From NCBI GenBank assembly GCA_963697205.1, contig CAVONB010000001.1, positions 1 to 64,000 of the forward strand: a stretch of DNA of 64,000 nt, written 5' to 3'. This stretch comes from CAVONB01 sp963697205. GTDB taxonomy: Bacteria > Pseudomonadota > Alphaproteobacteria > Rhizobiales > Hyphomicrobiaceae. The translations under genes and the position numbers were made by a program. Of the stretch, positions 1 to 9,860 are shown piece by piece; position 1 is the stretch's first letter, and the number at the start of each line of letters is the position of its first letter. The notes below the pieces were generated by a model that saw nothing but the letters and a program-made list of their open reading frames with translations, was not told where the DNA came from and searched no databases.

Positions 1-1
1 G

Positions 2-133
2 GCTTTCCGCGAACGGTTGACAGCCGCCGGGGTTGAGATAGAAGCGGAGGTTTCATGGGACGGGGGGCCCCGCAGTTCCTACGTTCGGGATACGGCCGGG
101 AACTCCGTGAGTTGGCCCCCAGTAGTTGTCTGA
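2..133 (+). pseudogene. VOC (glyoxalase/bleomycin-resistance) family, C-terminal fragment
   Basis: The first reading frame entering from the left edge gives a short C-terminal piece with WDGGPRSSYVRDTAGNSV, the typical last strand and metal-ligand region of vicinal-oxygen-chelate proteins (usually ...DPAGNSVELA). After NSV the family residues ELA appear only after a one-base shift (gtgagttggcc), so a frameshift lies near position 111. The N-terminal part is outside the window. VOC proteins include glyoxalases, dioxygenases and antibiotic-binding proteins, and the substrate cannot be told from this piece. The family call rests on one conserved stretch. Confidence 0.5.
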
Positions 134-214
134 CGTCATTTGTCCCGGCTGAACGTGTTACCGGATCAAGACTTGCTCCGTCCTCATTCTTCGATCACCG
201 TTAGCGTCGCTTCC

Positions 215-688
215 ATGAATCCCCATCGAACCACTCGCATCGCAACTGCCGATGATTACGCCGCCGTGGCCGAGGTCATGTTTGATGCGGTGCGGAACGG
301 AAACAGCGACTATTCCCGGCAGCAACGCGAAGCCTGGGTTCCGCAAGTTCGTGGAGGCAGGGAATCGGCAGTCCGGCTGGACGCTCAAACGATCGTGGTC
401 GCGGAAGAGGACGGATGCATGCTTGGTTTCATGAGCCTGACCGAAGATGGCTATATCGATTTTGCCTACACCCGCCCATCCGCTCAACGAACAGGCGTGT
501 TTGACAGTCGCCATCAGAGAGGTTGAAAAGATCGCCCGGCAAAAGGGAAAGCGAAGACTCTGGGTGCATGCCAGTCTGATGGCACAGCCCGCCCGTTTGC
601 ACGAGCTGGATTCGATGTCATCGAAGAACAATCGGTCGAAATCCGCGGCCTTTGGTTGCGGAGATTTGAAATGGAGAACAGCACTTGA
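215..688 (+). pseudogene. GNAT-family N-acetyltransferase, frameshifted
   Basis: From the ATG at 215 the product begins MNPHRTTRIATADDYAAVAE, the usual first strand and helix of GNAT acetyltransferases, and reaches EEDGCMLGFMSLTEDGYIDF, strands 2-4 of the fold. The protein then breaks frame near 490. The continuation EVEKIARQKGKRRLWVHASL is read in frame 3 from about 500, and the end (AGFDVIEEQSVEIRGLW) in yet another frame, stopping at 688. Joined, the piece is about 157 residues, normal for a small GNAT protein that moves an acetyl group from acetyl-CoA to an amine. Two breaks mean it is either a pseudogene or sequence error. The substrate is unknown. Confidence 0.65.
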
Positions 689-1005
689 TCAACAAGCTCT
701 GAAGCAACCTGATGACGATGCGGTGGGCATCTCGTGGCTTTCACGGCTGGTGCGAACCAGGGACATGAAGCGTGTGCCGATCGGGGATGCCCACAGGCCC
801 GGCGACTTGATGGGAAAAGACCTGGACCTGAATGTCAGCAGCTAAGTTCCCGGCCCGTTGGCAGGGTTGCCTGCAGACACTTTGTTGCATTTTGGCCAAG
901 AATCGCTGTTACAATCCAAATGTATCTACCACCGGCAGGCTCCGCTCGGCTTCACGGCACCGTTTTACCGCCGGTTTGACAGAGCAAATCTTGGAAGGGT
1001 CAGAC

Positions 1006-1242
1006 ATGAAGAAACAATCGTCAGTTGGCGTCTCGGTCATGGGATTCGGAAAGTTGCTGTTGGTCACGGTGCTGGTGGTGTGCGTGGTCGACATCGCCGG
1101 ACTTGAGTCCCGTGGCGGTTTATTGGATTGCCTGCCCGGCTTCCACCGCAATTATGATTGGTGTGGCAATGCAGTTTGTTGGCCGCGCGATCCCCAACAT
1201 GAAATTCACTACCGCCGCCAAGTAACCGCACCGGACTCCTGA
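1006..1242 (+). CDS. small hypothetical protein with N-terminal hydrophobic segment
   Basis: A 78-residue ORF starting MKKQSSVGV at 1006, preceded by a GGAAGG-like ribosome site about 10 nt upstream. Residues about 12-30 form a hydrophobic stretch (FGKLLLVTVLVVCVVDIAG) that could be a signal anchor. The rest contains four cysteines (DCLPG..., YDWCGNAVCW) that might form disulfides outside the membrane. I recognise no family. Frameshifts are frequent here, so the C-terminus may be artificial. Confidence 0.35.
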   Translation: MKKQSSVGVSVMGFGKLLLVTVLVVCVVDIAGLESRGGLLDCLPGFHRNYDWCGNAVCWPRDPQHEIHYRRQVTAPDS

Positions 1243-1679
1243 GGTCCGGATTCAGCTTGATTCCGCCGCTTCGTTTTGACTTTGGATCCAATCAGGGCCC
1301 GTGGTTGACAGGTCGTCGACAATTTTGGCGGTTATGCATATTGAGTGGTGAGCTTTTGCTACTCGCTGCTGTAGACGTCGGCCCCGTCACACAGGACCTG
1401 TCGCCAGGAGTGGTCATCCACCAGCCCGACATGCAAACGCTGCATAAAGCGTTGAGTGAGGGCCCGCATCACGACGGACCCCAAGGTAACGATAGGCCAT
1501 GCCAGACTCGTTGCCGCCAGGGGAGGTGCCCGCCTGAAACTCCTCAAGCCGGGAATGCAGCAAGTGCTTCTGCCTACCCCAGCTGACGGACGGTCCGGTA
1601 CCCTTGTGTTACTACATTTGCAGTACGCCGCCAGAAGCGGTGGTCGAGCTTCAACTCCAAAAACCAAACAGCTGAACGA

Positions 1680-2490
1680 CATTCACGTTCCACTGAAGGG
1701 CGAGCGGAAACAGGAAGTTCTTCTGGAGTGGTCTTCAGTAACTCTGATTGCTGAAAACATCGCGGCACCAACGCAGAGTAGCCGGATTACTATCGGGCAG
1801 CCACGGATGCGTTCAGATCCGCCTTCGCCAGAAGTGCAACAGCTCGCCGGGCAACTCTGGCCTGCCAATGGCGACGTCGAGAGATATGCTCGCAACATTC
1901 AGCAGTTTGTTAAAGAAATGGAGTACGCAAAACAATTCCGTTCCCTCGATGCACTGAGTATTCTCGACAGTGGTGCCAACCAGGATGTGCACGGCCAACG
2001 CCAACCTGGCTTTGGCTGTGATGCACGGCCGAGGGATTGCGGGCCCAATCGATGGCCGTGATACCGCCCATTTCCGGCGACTCGAAATGCACCGAATCGT
2101 TGAATATCACCACGAGGGACGTTGGCATTTCTTCGATCCGTCGTCACTGCATAAGGATGTACCTATGGAACCATGGCAGACCGTGATCATGGCCAAGACA
2201 ACGGTGGCCGATGAAGAATTGGCCATGAAGCCGCGGATGGGTAGCATGCCAGGCTGTCCCTATGCCCAGGAAATCGAACTGATTCAGACCAGGACGACGA
2301 CGCTGTGGGGTCAGGATTTCTTTGGACGATCGCCGATCCGATCGCAGAACTGCAGGTAAACGATGAAGTCGTGCAATGGGCCACCCAGGACTGGAAGCGG
2401 TACCTGCGGGAAGGATCGCTGAGCCAAGGGCGAATAAAGGCAGCGTCGGCGAAGACAGCTGCTGAAATTTGGGAGGCCTCAAAAATCTGA
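1680..2490 (+). pseudogene. transglutaminase-like superfamily protein, frameshifted
   Basis: Three frames must be joined. Frame 1 (to about 1990) carries an N-terminal beta region (DIHVPLKGERKQEVLLEW). Frame 2 (about 1970-2330) gives CTANANLALAVM, with a Cys at the start of the core helix, and EMHRIVEYHHEGRWHFFDPS, with His on a strand followed by Asp. This is the Cys-His-Asp order of transglutaminase-like cysteine hydrolases. Frame 1 again (2305-2490) gives the end, WTIADPIAELQVNDEVVQW. The fold is shared by peptidases and peptide amidases, and the actual reaction is unknown. Breaks lie near 1985, 2055 and 2300. The style resembles secreted transglutaminase-like proteins common in Planctomycetes, unlike the rest of the window, but this is only an impression. 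Confidence 0.5.
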
Positions 2491-3082
2491 TTAGACACTG
2501 CCGGTTGGATTCGGCGACGACGATGACGCAACATAGCCCGTGGCGGGAGCCTGCTGGTCAGATCCAAATTCCGGTTATTGCGGAGGCCTCCGACGGTGGC
2601 GGAAAATTCGGACCCATGGTAAGCTTGATAGCCCCGATATTGACTGGACCGCCAAAAATCTTCGTCTGCTTCACAGGGCACCGTATTCTCTTCGGCTCGA
2701 TCAACGATGCGTCCATCTGCAACCTTGATACTCTGTTTTCGCCCTTGTGCTTTGTTTGATAATGCGGCCACAAGGTGTCCTCACCCCCAGCAGTCCACAA
2801 CAGCAGGTATCCACGCAGCCTTCAAAGACCAGTTGAAAGCCGCGGCCCAGGGTAAGCCAACGGATACCGACGCCATCAGCGACACAATCCGATTGGCAGT
2901 GGAAACAGCCAGAAGTCGATGTTCCGGAACAGGCCAAGCTGGCCGCCGATGAGAACGCCATGCAGAGAACGAGCCCGCCAGGCCAGCGATTCAATGGAAC
3001 TGACCGAATGCCTGGTCGACATGCTAAGTTGCGAACTACGTAATGAAGAGCTTGCCGACATGGAATCCAGAGCCATTCGACA
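2491..3082. other. unassigned stretch between transglutaminase-like gene and IS21 remnant
   Basis: No convincing complete gene. Around 2795-2930 a plus-strand frame reads as a helical peptide (AAFKDQLKAAAQGKPTDTDA), continuing in other frames to MESRAIRQT near 3080. It may be a broken gene with several frameshifts. Base composition is visibly less GC-rich than after 3085, where the IS21 homology starts abruptly. Confidence 0.3.
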
Positions 3083-3575
3083 AACACTAGCGACTGGATC
3101 GCGCGACACCAGAACCTGGCGATCATCGGGAAAACCGGACTTGGAAAGAGTTGGCTCGCCTGCGCCCTCGGCCACAAGGCGTGCCGGGACGATCGCTCCG
3201 TGCTCTATCATCGCGTGCCCAGGCTGTTCGATGCGCTTGCGCTCGCGCGCGGCGACGGACGTCACGCGCGTCTGCTGAAGAGCCTGTCGCGCGTCGATCT
3301 GCTGATCCTCGACGACTGGGGGCTCGCCCCCGTCACCCAGGATCAGGCCCGCGATCTCTTGGAGATCATCGACGACCGCCATGGACGCGGCTCGACGATT
3401 GTGACCAGCCAGCTCGCCGTCGAGCACTGGCACGAGCTGATTCCCCAACCCGACCATCGCCGACGCCATCCTCGACCGCCTCGTGCACAACGCCCACCGG
3501 CTCGTGCTCACCGGAGACAGCATCCGAAAGGCCGCCGCCAAGCGCGCCGGACTTGACGCCAAGCCCGTCTCCTGA
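3083..3575 (+). pseudogene. istB: IS21-family IstB-like ATPase, 5'-truncated and frameshifted
   Basis: Reads DWIARHQNLAIIGKTGLGKS, with a Walker A motif (GKTGLGKS) at about 3128-3151, then SVLYHRVPRLFDALALARGD, Walker B LLILDDWGLAP, and STIVTSQLAVEHWHE. These are hallmarks of IstB, the ATPase helper of the IS21 transposase that assists strand transfer. The N-terminal ~80 residues expected of IstB are missing, and similarity begins at about 3083. Near 3450 the frame changes; the ending IADAILDRLVHNAHRLVL...KAAAKRAG stops at 3575. The istA transposase is absent to the left. The element is therefore a dead 3' remnant. Confidence 0.85.
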
Positions 3576-3601
3576 CCCCATGCGACCGTCGACGGGAGCC
3601 G

Positions 3602-3688
3602 CTGTCCGCCTTCACCGGAATGCTGTCCGCGATCGACCGGAATCACTGTCCGCCTTCAAATGGAATGCCTGTCCGCCTTCACCGGAAC
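3602..3688. repeat. four ~20-bp repeats: right end of IS21-type element
   Basis: Four near-copies of CTGTCCGCCTTCACCGGAAT start at 3602, 3623, 3646 and 3669 (spacing 21, 23, 23 bp). The first and last are almost identical; the second and third vary in the middle. IS21 elements carry several short transposase-binding repeats at their ends, and these lie directly downstream of the istB remnant. IS256 homology starts right after (about 3694), so 3688-3693 is probably the original insertion junction. Confidence 0.7.
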
Positions 3689-3693
3689 CCGCA

Positions 3694-4490
3694 CTTGAGG
3701 CCTTCGTGGGCGTCCGAGACGACGAGCTTGACCCCGCGCAGGCCGCGGCGCGTCGTCGAGCGCAGGAAGTCAGTCCAGAAGGCTCCGCCCTCGCTCGGCA
3801 TGACGGTGACGCCGATCACCTCGCGGCGACCCTGCGCGTTGACAGCGACGGCGATTGTCACGGCGACCGACGATCACCGCCTGCGAAGCCTGACGTAGGT
3901 GGCATCAGCCAGAGGTAGGACCAGTCGCCTTCGAGTGGTCGATCGAGGAAGGCCTTCACGCGCTCGTCGATCTCGGCGCAGAGGCGCGACACCTCGCTCT
4001 TGGAGATGCCCGTCATGCCCATGGCCTTGACGAGATCGTCGACGGATGGCGTAGAGATGCCGTGCACGTCGAGCTCCTGGATCACGGCGATCAATGCTCG
4101 TTCGGCGGTGCGGCGGTGCTCCAGGAATATCGGGAAATACGAGCCCTTGCGCAGCTTCGGGATCTTGAGATCGACGGTACCGGCCCGCGTCTCCCAGCTC
4201 CGCTCGCGGTAGCCGTTCGCCAGTTAGTTAGCTCAGCTGAGCGCTCGTGACGGCCAGCATTGCGAGCCCGTCGGCCTCCAGCTGCATCAAGCGGTTAGCG
4301 GCAAAGCCGATCATCTCGTTCAGCAGGTCGGCATCGGCGGTCTTCTCAAGCAGCGCTTGAAGCTGCATCCTCTCGTCGGTCATTACGGAGTCATCCTTCG
4401 GTCAGGTGCTGAGTGCGCAACCCAACCCTACCGGGAACCCGCAATGGCCGCACCGGCAGCACTCAGAAAGTTACACCACGCCCAGGGACG
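3694..4490 (-). mobile_element. IS256-type element, truncated copy
   Basis: The minus strand encodes a broken IS256-family transposase starting MTDERM at 4383. It keeps AVIQELDVHGISTPSVDDLV and MGMTGISKSEVSRLCAEIDE and ends at HEGLK (about 3694), where IS21 sequence takes over. It is a diverged relative of the intact copy at 8505-9860. The right terminal sequence matches as well (ends at GGGAC, 4490). The C-terminal third with the catalytic Glu is missing and several frames are needed, so it cannot transpose by itself. The layout indicates IS21 inserted into IS256, followed by loss of the left half of both. Confidence 0.85.
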
Positions 4491-4799
4491 CTACCAAGCT
4501 GGCGGCATGGAATCGCCGGGATCAGGAATAAATTTCTTGGCACTGGCGTGTGCCCGCCAGTCATGAAAGCGGTCGTCGAGCGGCTTTCGGAAATTGAACT
4601 GCCGCAGTACGTGATTGTTGATGCCGTCGATCTTGGACTGGTAGCCGAGCTATGGCGCGGGCCACTGGCATGGGCCTGTGAGCAGCGGTGTGGATAGAAG
4701 AAAGTTCGCTGCGGGAATCTTGGGCATCTGTCACTCGATTAACGGTGCCTTAAGGGCAAATCATGTGAAGAATGAACGAAGAACAAGAGCAGCCGAGCG
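4491..4799. other. spacer between IS256 remnant and ATPase gene
   Basis: Contains one short plus-strand ORF at 4563-4697 (MKAVVERLSEIELPQYVIVD, 44 residues) of no recognised family. It may be a fragment of a longer gene or chance. The last ~60 bp should hold the promoter and ribosome site of the ATPase gene; the sequence near 4770 is more AT-rich (AAGAATGAACGAAGAACAAG). Confidence 0.25.
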
Positions 4800-5784
4800 A
4801 TGCGAACCGCAGACGAGATCAAGGCCTTGCTCGCCTTCGACGCGGAAGGTGACGAGACCCAGTTCTCGCCGTCGCAATGCAGATTGCGGCGACGGAGGCG
4901 TGCGCCGGTCATGGCAAGCTCGCCGAGGAGTTGCGCGGGCTCATCGACAAGAGCAAGGCACGTGTGCCGACAGCCTCGAAGAGCGGGCCTATTCCTCTAG
5001 CCGCCCGCGCGGTGGCTTGCCGACTTTTGACCGCTTCCTACCCGAACACGAGCTGGAGAAGATGGTGCTCGGTGTGGGCCTTGAGAAACGGCTTGGCCAC
5101 GTGATCAAGGGAGAACAAGGCCGTCCGCAACATCCGCGCGCGCGACTCCGCGCGGAACTCTGCTCGACAGGACTTCCGGGCACCGGCAAGACCACTGACC
5201 GCTTCCGCCCTAGCCGGCGAACTCGGCCTGCCGCTGTTCGTCATCCGTCTCGACGGTCTCATCACCGAAGTTCATGGGCGAGACGTCGGCCAAGCTGCGG
5301 CTGGTGTTCGATGCCATGAACCAGACGCGCGGCGTCTATCTGTTTGACGAGTTCGACAGCATCGGCACCGAGCGCGGACTTGGAAACGACGTCGGCGAAA
5401 TCCGCCGCGTCGTGAACAGCTTCCTTCAAATGGTCGAGCAGGACAATTCCGACAGCCTGATCGTTGCGGCGACGAACCACGTCAAACTACTCGACCGTGC
5501 ACTGTTCCGCCGTTTCGACGACATCGTGGAGTTCGATCTCCGATCAGGACAGGATCAAGCTCGTACTTCATGCCAAGCTCGCAGGCGTGAAGAAGGGAAA
5601 GATCCGATGGACGGATGCCGCCAAGGCGGCCCGAGGCCTGAGTTTCGCCGATGTCGTGCGGGCAGCCGAAGATGCCATCAAGGCTGCCGTCGTCGACGAG
5701 CGAGAGATCGTCGCCCACGCAGATCTGATGAGCGCCATCCGTGAACGCCGCTCCGCCGCGACCGGCCGAGAGGTCACCGGCTGA
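4800..5784 (+). pseudogene. ietA: AAA+ ATPase of an IetAS-like pair, frameshifted
   Basis: Begins MRTADEIKALLA and needs several frame corrections (near 4865, 5000, 5110-5270, 5545). The AAA core is clear: Walker A GLPGTGKT (normally GPPGTGKT), GETSAKLRLVFDAMNQ, Walker B GVYLFDEFDSIG, sensor-1 VAATNH, arginine-finger region LFRRFDDIVEFD, and a C-terminal lid ending GREVTG. Small AAA+ ATPases of about 330 residues directly upstream of a subtilisin form IetAS, first known as a plasmid-stabilising toxin-antitoxin module (ATPase as antitoxin) and later reported as an anti-phage system. The stop codon touches the ATG of the next gene, so translation is probably coupled. The frame breaks leave it unclear whether it is functional. 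Confidence 0.75.
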
Positions 5785-8280
5785 TGGCGCTCGCACCTGT
5801 GCGGCTCGATCCCCATCTCTTCGATCCGAACGCCGCCACCTCCTCAGACTTTCGCTCCCCTCTTTCCGTGCCGCGCGAGCATCGCCTGGCGACCCGTCAA
5901 CCGTGCGCAGCACGCCGCAGACTTGAAACGCAAACTGGAAGAGACGATCGCAGTCGCGGAAGTGCGTGCGGAAGCGCAGCAGGCGGCCGGAATCGACGGC
6001 GGGCACGGCATCGTCCTTCAATTCGAAGGCGCCGCGAACTTCGAAATTGAAGTTCGAGAGCCTGGACGTTAGCACAAGCGGGATCGAACTTCTCAACGTC
6101 CGCACGATGCCCAACGGTAGCGTCATTGCGGCCGTCTTCGTGCCCGACGGCAAACTGAAGACATTCCTGAAGAAAGTCGAAGATTACGCGGACCAGCAGA
6201 CGAAACCGCGAAAGGAGGACGGCAAGTCGCGTCCCAAAAACGAGGATCTTGTCGCGAATATCGCCGACATCCGCGTGGCCGCCCTTGAGGCCCTTCTGGA
6301 CCGACACCGTCGCCATGCCGGGCCTCGATGACGACACAACGTGGGAAGTCTGGCTCCGCAAATCCGACGACGTCGATCACCTTGCCCGCCTTCGTGCGCT
6401 TGCCGAAGGTCATAATCTCAGCATCAGCGAAGAGGTCATCGACTTCATCGATCGCAGAATCGTACTGGTTCACGGCAAAAGCCGCGGCCTCGCCCGCTGC
6501 AACGACCTGATTGGAGCGATCGCCGAGCTGCGATTGGCCAAGACCACGGCCGACCTGTTTACGGAGATGGATTCAAGCGAGCAGGCGGATTGGGTAGACG
6601 ATCTCGCAGCTCGCCTACAGCCGCCTCAAGCGGGATCACCCGCCGTCTGTTTGCTGGACACCGGATTGAACCATCAGCACCCGCTCCTGGCACCGGCAGT
6701 CGATCCCAACGATCTCCACACCTACAAGCCTGCCTGGGGCGTTGACGACCGCCATCCCCACGGCACGCCCATGGCAGGCCTCGCACTTCACGGCGATCTG
6801 GTCGATGTCATAGCGAAGATGGTCCCGTCCCGCTCTCGCATCGACTGGAGTTCGTCAAGCTGTTCAACCGCCACGATCAGCACAGAAGCGAGCTGTATGG
6901 CGCCGTCACAGTCGAAGGCGTCAACCGTGCCGAGACCCGGCCGTCCGCAAGCGCGCCTACTGCATGGCGATCACGGCGACTGACGGTCGCGATCGTGGTC
7001 GTCCCTCGTCGTGGTCCGCAGCTGTCGACGACCTCGACCTCGGGGCGAACGGACGAGGTGCGCCGCCTGATGCTGATTTCCGCCGGAAACACTGATCCGG
7101 CCGCGCGCCGAACCTACCCCGACCCCAATTTGACGGACGGCGTTCATGATCCCGCACAGGCATGGAATGCGCTGACCGTCGGCGGGTACACCGAGAAGGC
7201 CCTGGTCGATCAGGCGAGATATCCCGGCTGGCAGGCCTCGCCGCACCCGGAGACCTGGCGCCCGCGAGCTGCACGTCGGTGACCTGGAAGCGAACGCGCT
7301 GGCCGATCAAGCCGGATATCGTTATCGAAGCCGGCAATCTGGGAAGCCATCCCGACCATGACGATCCTGACTACATCGACGATAGTCTGCAGCTGCTCAG
7401 CACCGCGCACGACTTTCGCGACGAACAAGCCGCTTGTCTCGTTTGGCGATACTAGCGGGGCGACTGCCGCTGGGGCGCGCGACCTGCCACCGTGCTGTGG
7501 GCCAAGTATCCGTCGTTCACGCCCGAGGCCGTGCGGGCTTTGATGGTTCACAGTGCCGCGTGGACTCCGGCCATGCTCGCCCGTTTCACCAATGCGCAGG
7601 GCTTTGTTGATCACGAGGGCTTGCTGCGTTGTTTCGGCCACGGCGTGCCGAACGTGCGGGCACTTCTGTCGAGCGTCGACAATTCTCTCACGCTGATTGC
7701 GCAGGGCGCCCTCACGCCGTTCCACAGAGACGGCACCTCCGTCAAACCGCGCGAGATGAAGTTCCACACGCTGCCCTGGCCGGGCGCCGTGCTGGCAGGG
7801 CTGTTCGACACGCCGGTCACCCTGCGCGTGACGCTGTCCTACTTCATCGAGCCCAATCCCGGCGCGCGCGGCTGGCCGACGAAGTTCGGCTACCAGTCCC
7901 ATGGCCTTCGCTTTTTCGTGAAGCGCGCGCCAGAGACCGACCAGGCCTTCGTCAAACGCATCAACAAGGCCGCCCGCGAGGAGGACTACGACGCTGACCC
8001 GATCGGAGAGACCGGCGAGTGGTTGTTCAGGGGTAACTCGTCGCTCGTCTCGCTCGGTTCCATCCGCTCCAATGTCTGGAGCGGAACGGCTGCCGACCTT
8101 GCGGCGCGCGACCGGATTGCCGTGGTGCCGACATACGGTTGGTGGAACAAGCGGCCGAACCTCGAAGGTTACGTCAAGGCCACCCATTACGCGTTGGTCG
8201 TCACGATCCGGACGCCGGCGACTGACATCTACACTTCCGTAGCAGACACAATGAATGTCCCGGTGGTTATTGAAACCTGA
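5784..8280 (+). pseudogene. ietS: S8 subtilisin-like serine protease of an IetAS-like pair, frameshifted
   Basis: About 830 codons when joined. The ~280-residue N-terminal region has no known fold (ENVANIADIRVAAL-like helices, read around 5966-6540). The peptidase domain follows: catalytic Asp in VCLLDTGLNHQHPLL (about 6646), His in HPHGTPMAGLALHGD (about 6753), and Ser in SFGDTSGATAAGA (about 7440-7475). The C-terminal part from 7492 to 8280 is one clean frame, a beta-rich domain often seen after bacterial subtilases. Breaks occur near 5870, 6060, 6300, 6850, 7260 and 7470. In IetAS pairs this protease is the toxic or effector component. All three catalytic residues are still encoded, so the gene could work if the breaks are sequence errors. 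Confidence 0.75.
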
Positions 8281-8505
8281 GGCGCGGAGCCGTGCTAGCT
8301 CGGCTTCCCAGATGGTTAGCGCCTCAAGCTTTTCTTTGTCATAGGCCTACCGGTTATAGACCGCATCGGTGACGCCCCTGCTCCTCGGACTGCGGTTTAG
8401 GACGAGCGCGCGCACGTGAGACATGACGCCAAGTCGCGCCATTTCCGTCCCAACGGTGCGCCGCAGATCGTGCGGTGAGACCTTCGCGATCTTCAGTTGG
8501 GTCGT
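8281..8505 (-). pseudogene. tyrosine recombinase (phage integrase), C-terminal fragment
   Basis: The minus strand reads SPHDLRRTVGTEMARLGV, with the HxLRR box of tyrosine recombinases, then GVTDAVYNR, where Y would be the nucleophile, then a stop (TAG) in place of the usual aromatic residue, then AYDKEKLEALTIWEAELARL, the typical tail. The N-terminal side is cut exactly where the IS256-type element begins (8505). No continuation of the gene is seen beyond the other IS end at 9860, so it was truncated by insertion plus deletion. It is a leftover of an older integrated element downstream of the IetAS pair. Confidence 0.75.
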
Positions 8506-9860
8506 GCCCCTGGGCGTGGTGTAATCGGGCGTCTCCGGCAGGATTAGCCGGATAATCATAACGCCGCGATTCTTGCGACGTCGATAGTATAATCATCGCA
8601 GACTTGTGCGACGGTTTCCAGGCTCATGTAGCGGCGTGTGACGGCCCACTCGTCGTTCTGCTCAAGCATCAGCGCGCCGACGAGCCGAATGATGGCGGCG
8701 TCGTTGGGGAAGATACCAACGACATTCGTGCGCCGTTTGATCTCCTTGTTCAGTCGCTCGAGCGGATTGGTGGAGTGGAGCTGGCTCCAATGGTCCTTGG
8801 GAAAGGCCATGTAGGCGAACACGTCGTCCTCGGCCTCCCGCATGAGCTTGGCAAGTTTATCAGCAGGGTCGGCAAAGGCATCGATCAGCTTGGTCCATTG
8901 CGCGCGAGATGCCTCACGGTTGGGCTGCTCAAAAGCGTTCCTCAGCGCGGCTGCAACCATAGCTCGGTTTCGTTTGCCGACACAGGCCAGTGCGTTTCGC
9001 ATGAAGTGGACCCGGCAGCGTTGCCAGGAGGCGCCGAGCACTTTAGCGGCGGCGGCTTTGAGCCCTTCGTGCGCGTCGCTGATGACGAGCTTGACGCCGC
9101 GCAGGCCCCGGCGCGTCAGTGAGCGCAGGAACTCGGTCCAGAATGCCTCGGCTTCCGAGGGCATCACGGTGATGCCGAGCACCTCGCGCCGCCCCTGCGC
9201 GTTGACGGCGACAGCGATTATCACCGCGACCGACACGATCCTGCCGGCCTGGCGCACTTTGACATAGGTTGCGTCCAACCAAAGATACGGCCAGTCGCCT
9301 TCGAGCGGGCGGTGGAGGAAGGCTTTGACCCGCTCGTCGATCTCGGCGCAAAGCCGCGATACCTCGCTCTTCGAGATCCCGGTCATGCCCATGGCCTTGA
9401 CCAGGTCGTCAACCGAGCGGGTCGAAATGCCCTGGACGTAGGCCTCCTGGATCACCGCGATCAGTGCCTTTTCGGAGGTCCGCCGATGCTCCAAAAAGAC
9501 CGGGAAGTAGGAGCCCTTCCTGAGCTTCGGAATTTGCAGCTCGACCGTGCCGGCGCGGGTCTCCCACATCCGATCGCGGTAGCCGTTGCGATAGTTGAGA
9601 CGATCGGCGGTCCGTTCGTGCCGGCCAGCGTTACATAGCGTGTCGGCCTCAAGCGCCATCAGCCGGTTGGCGGCAAAGCCGATCATCTCGTTCAGGAGAT
9701 CGGCATCAGAGGTCTTCTCAACCAGCGCTTTGAGCGCCATTCTCTCATCGGTCATTGCGGTCGTGCTCCTGTCGGGCGTCGAATCACCAATTCAACCCTA
9801 CCGGACACGCCGCAGTGGCCGCCTCACCGGCAGCACTGAAAAGTACGCCACCGCCGGGAC
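8505..9860 (-). mobile_element. IS256-family insertion sequence, complete copy
   Basis: About 1356 bp, the normal size for IS256-type elements. The left terminus (8505-8523, GCCCCTGGGCGTGGTGTAA) matches the inverted complement of the right terminus of the partial copy at 4490 in 18 of 19 bases, and the inverse of its own right end (9842-9860) imperfectly. Inside is one intact transposase. The left flank is a broken integrase; the right flank is unrelated sequence. I see no 8-9 bp target duplication, which fits a later deletion at one side. Confidence 0.8.
8556..9755 (-). CDS. IS256-family transposase
   Basis: A 399-residue intact DDE transposase (Transposase_mut family). The start MTDERMALKALVEK at 9755 matches the family. 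The catalytic triad is visible: Asp in WLDATYVKVRQAG, Asp in VISDAHEGLKAA, and Glu in NPLERLNKEIKRRTNVVG. A conserved C2H-type segment WQRCRVHFMRNAL lies between the second Asp and the Glu. The enzyme cuts and re-joins the ends of its own element through a circular intermediate. It is undamaged, unlike most genes around it, and could still mobilise the related truncated copy in trans, because the right end of that copy is conserved. Confidence 0.95.
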   Translation of the reverse strand: MTDERMALKALVEKTSDADLLNEMIGFAANRLMALEADTLCNAGRHERTADRLNYRNGYRDRMWETRAGTVELQIPKLRKGSYFPVFLEHRRTSEKALIAVIQEAYVQGISTRSVDDLVKAMGMTGISKSEVSRLCAEIDERVKAFLHRPLEGDWPYLWLDATYVKVRQAGRIVSVAVIIAVAVNAQGRREVLGITVMPSEAEAFWTEFLRSLTRRGLRGVKLVISDAHEGLKAAAAKVLGASWQRCRVHFMRNALACVGKRNRAMVAAALRNAFEQPNREASRAQWTKLIDAFADPADKLAKLMREAEDDVFAYMAFPKDHWSQLHSTNPLERLNKEIKRRTNVVGIFPNDAAIIRLVGALMLEQNDEWAVTRRYMSLETVAQVCDDYTIDVARIAAL

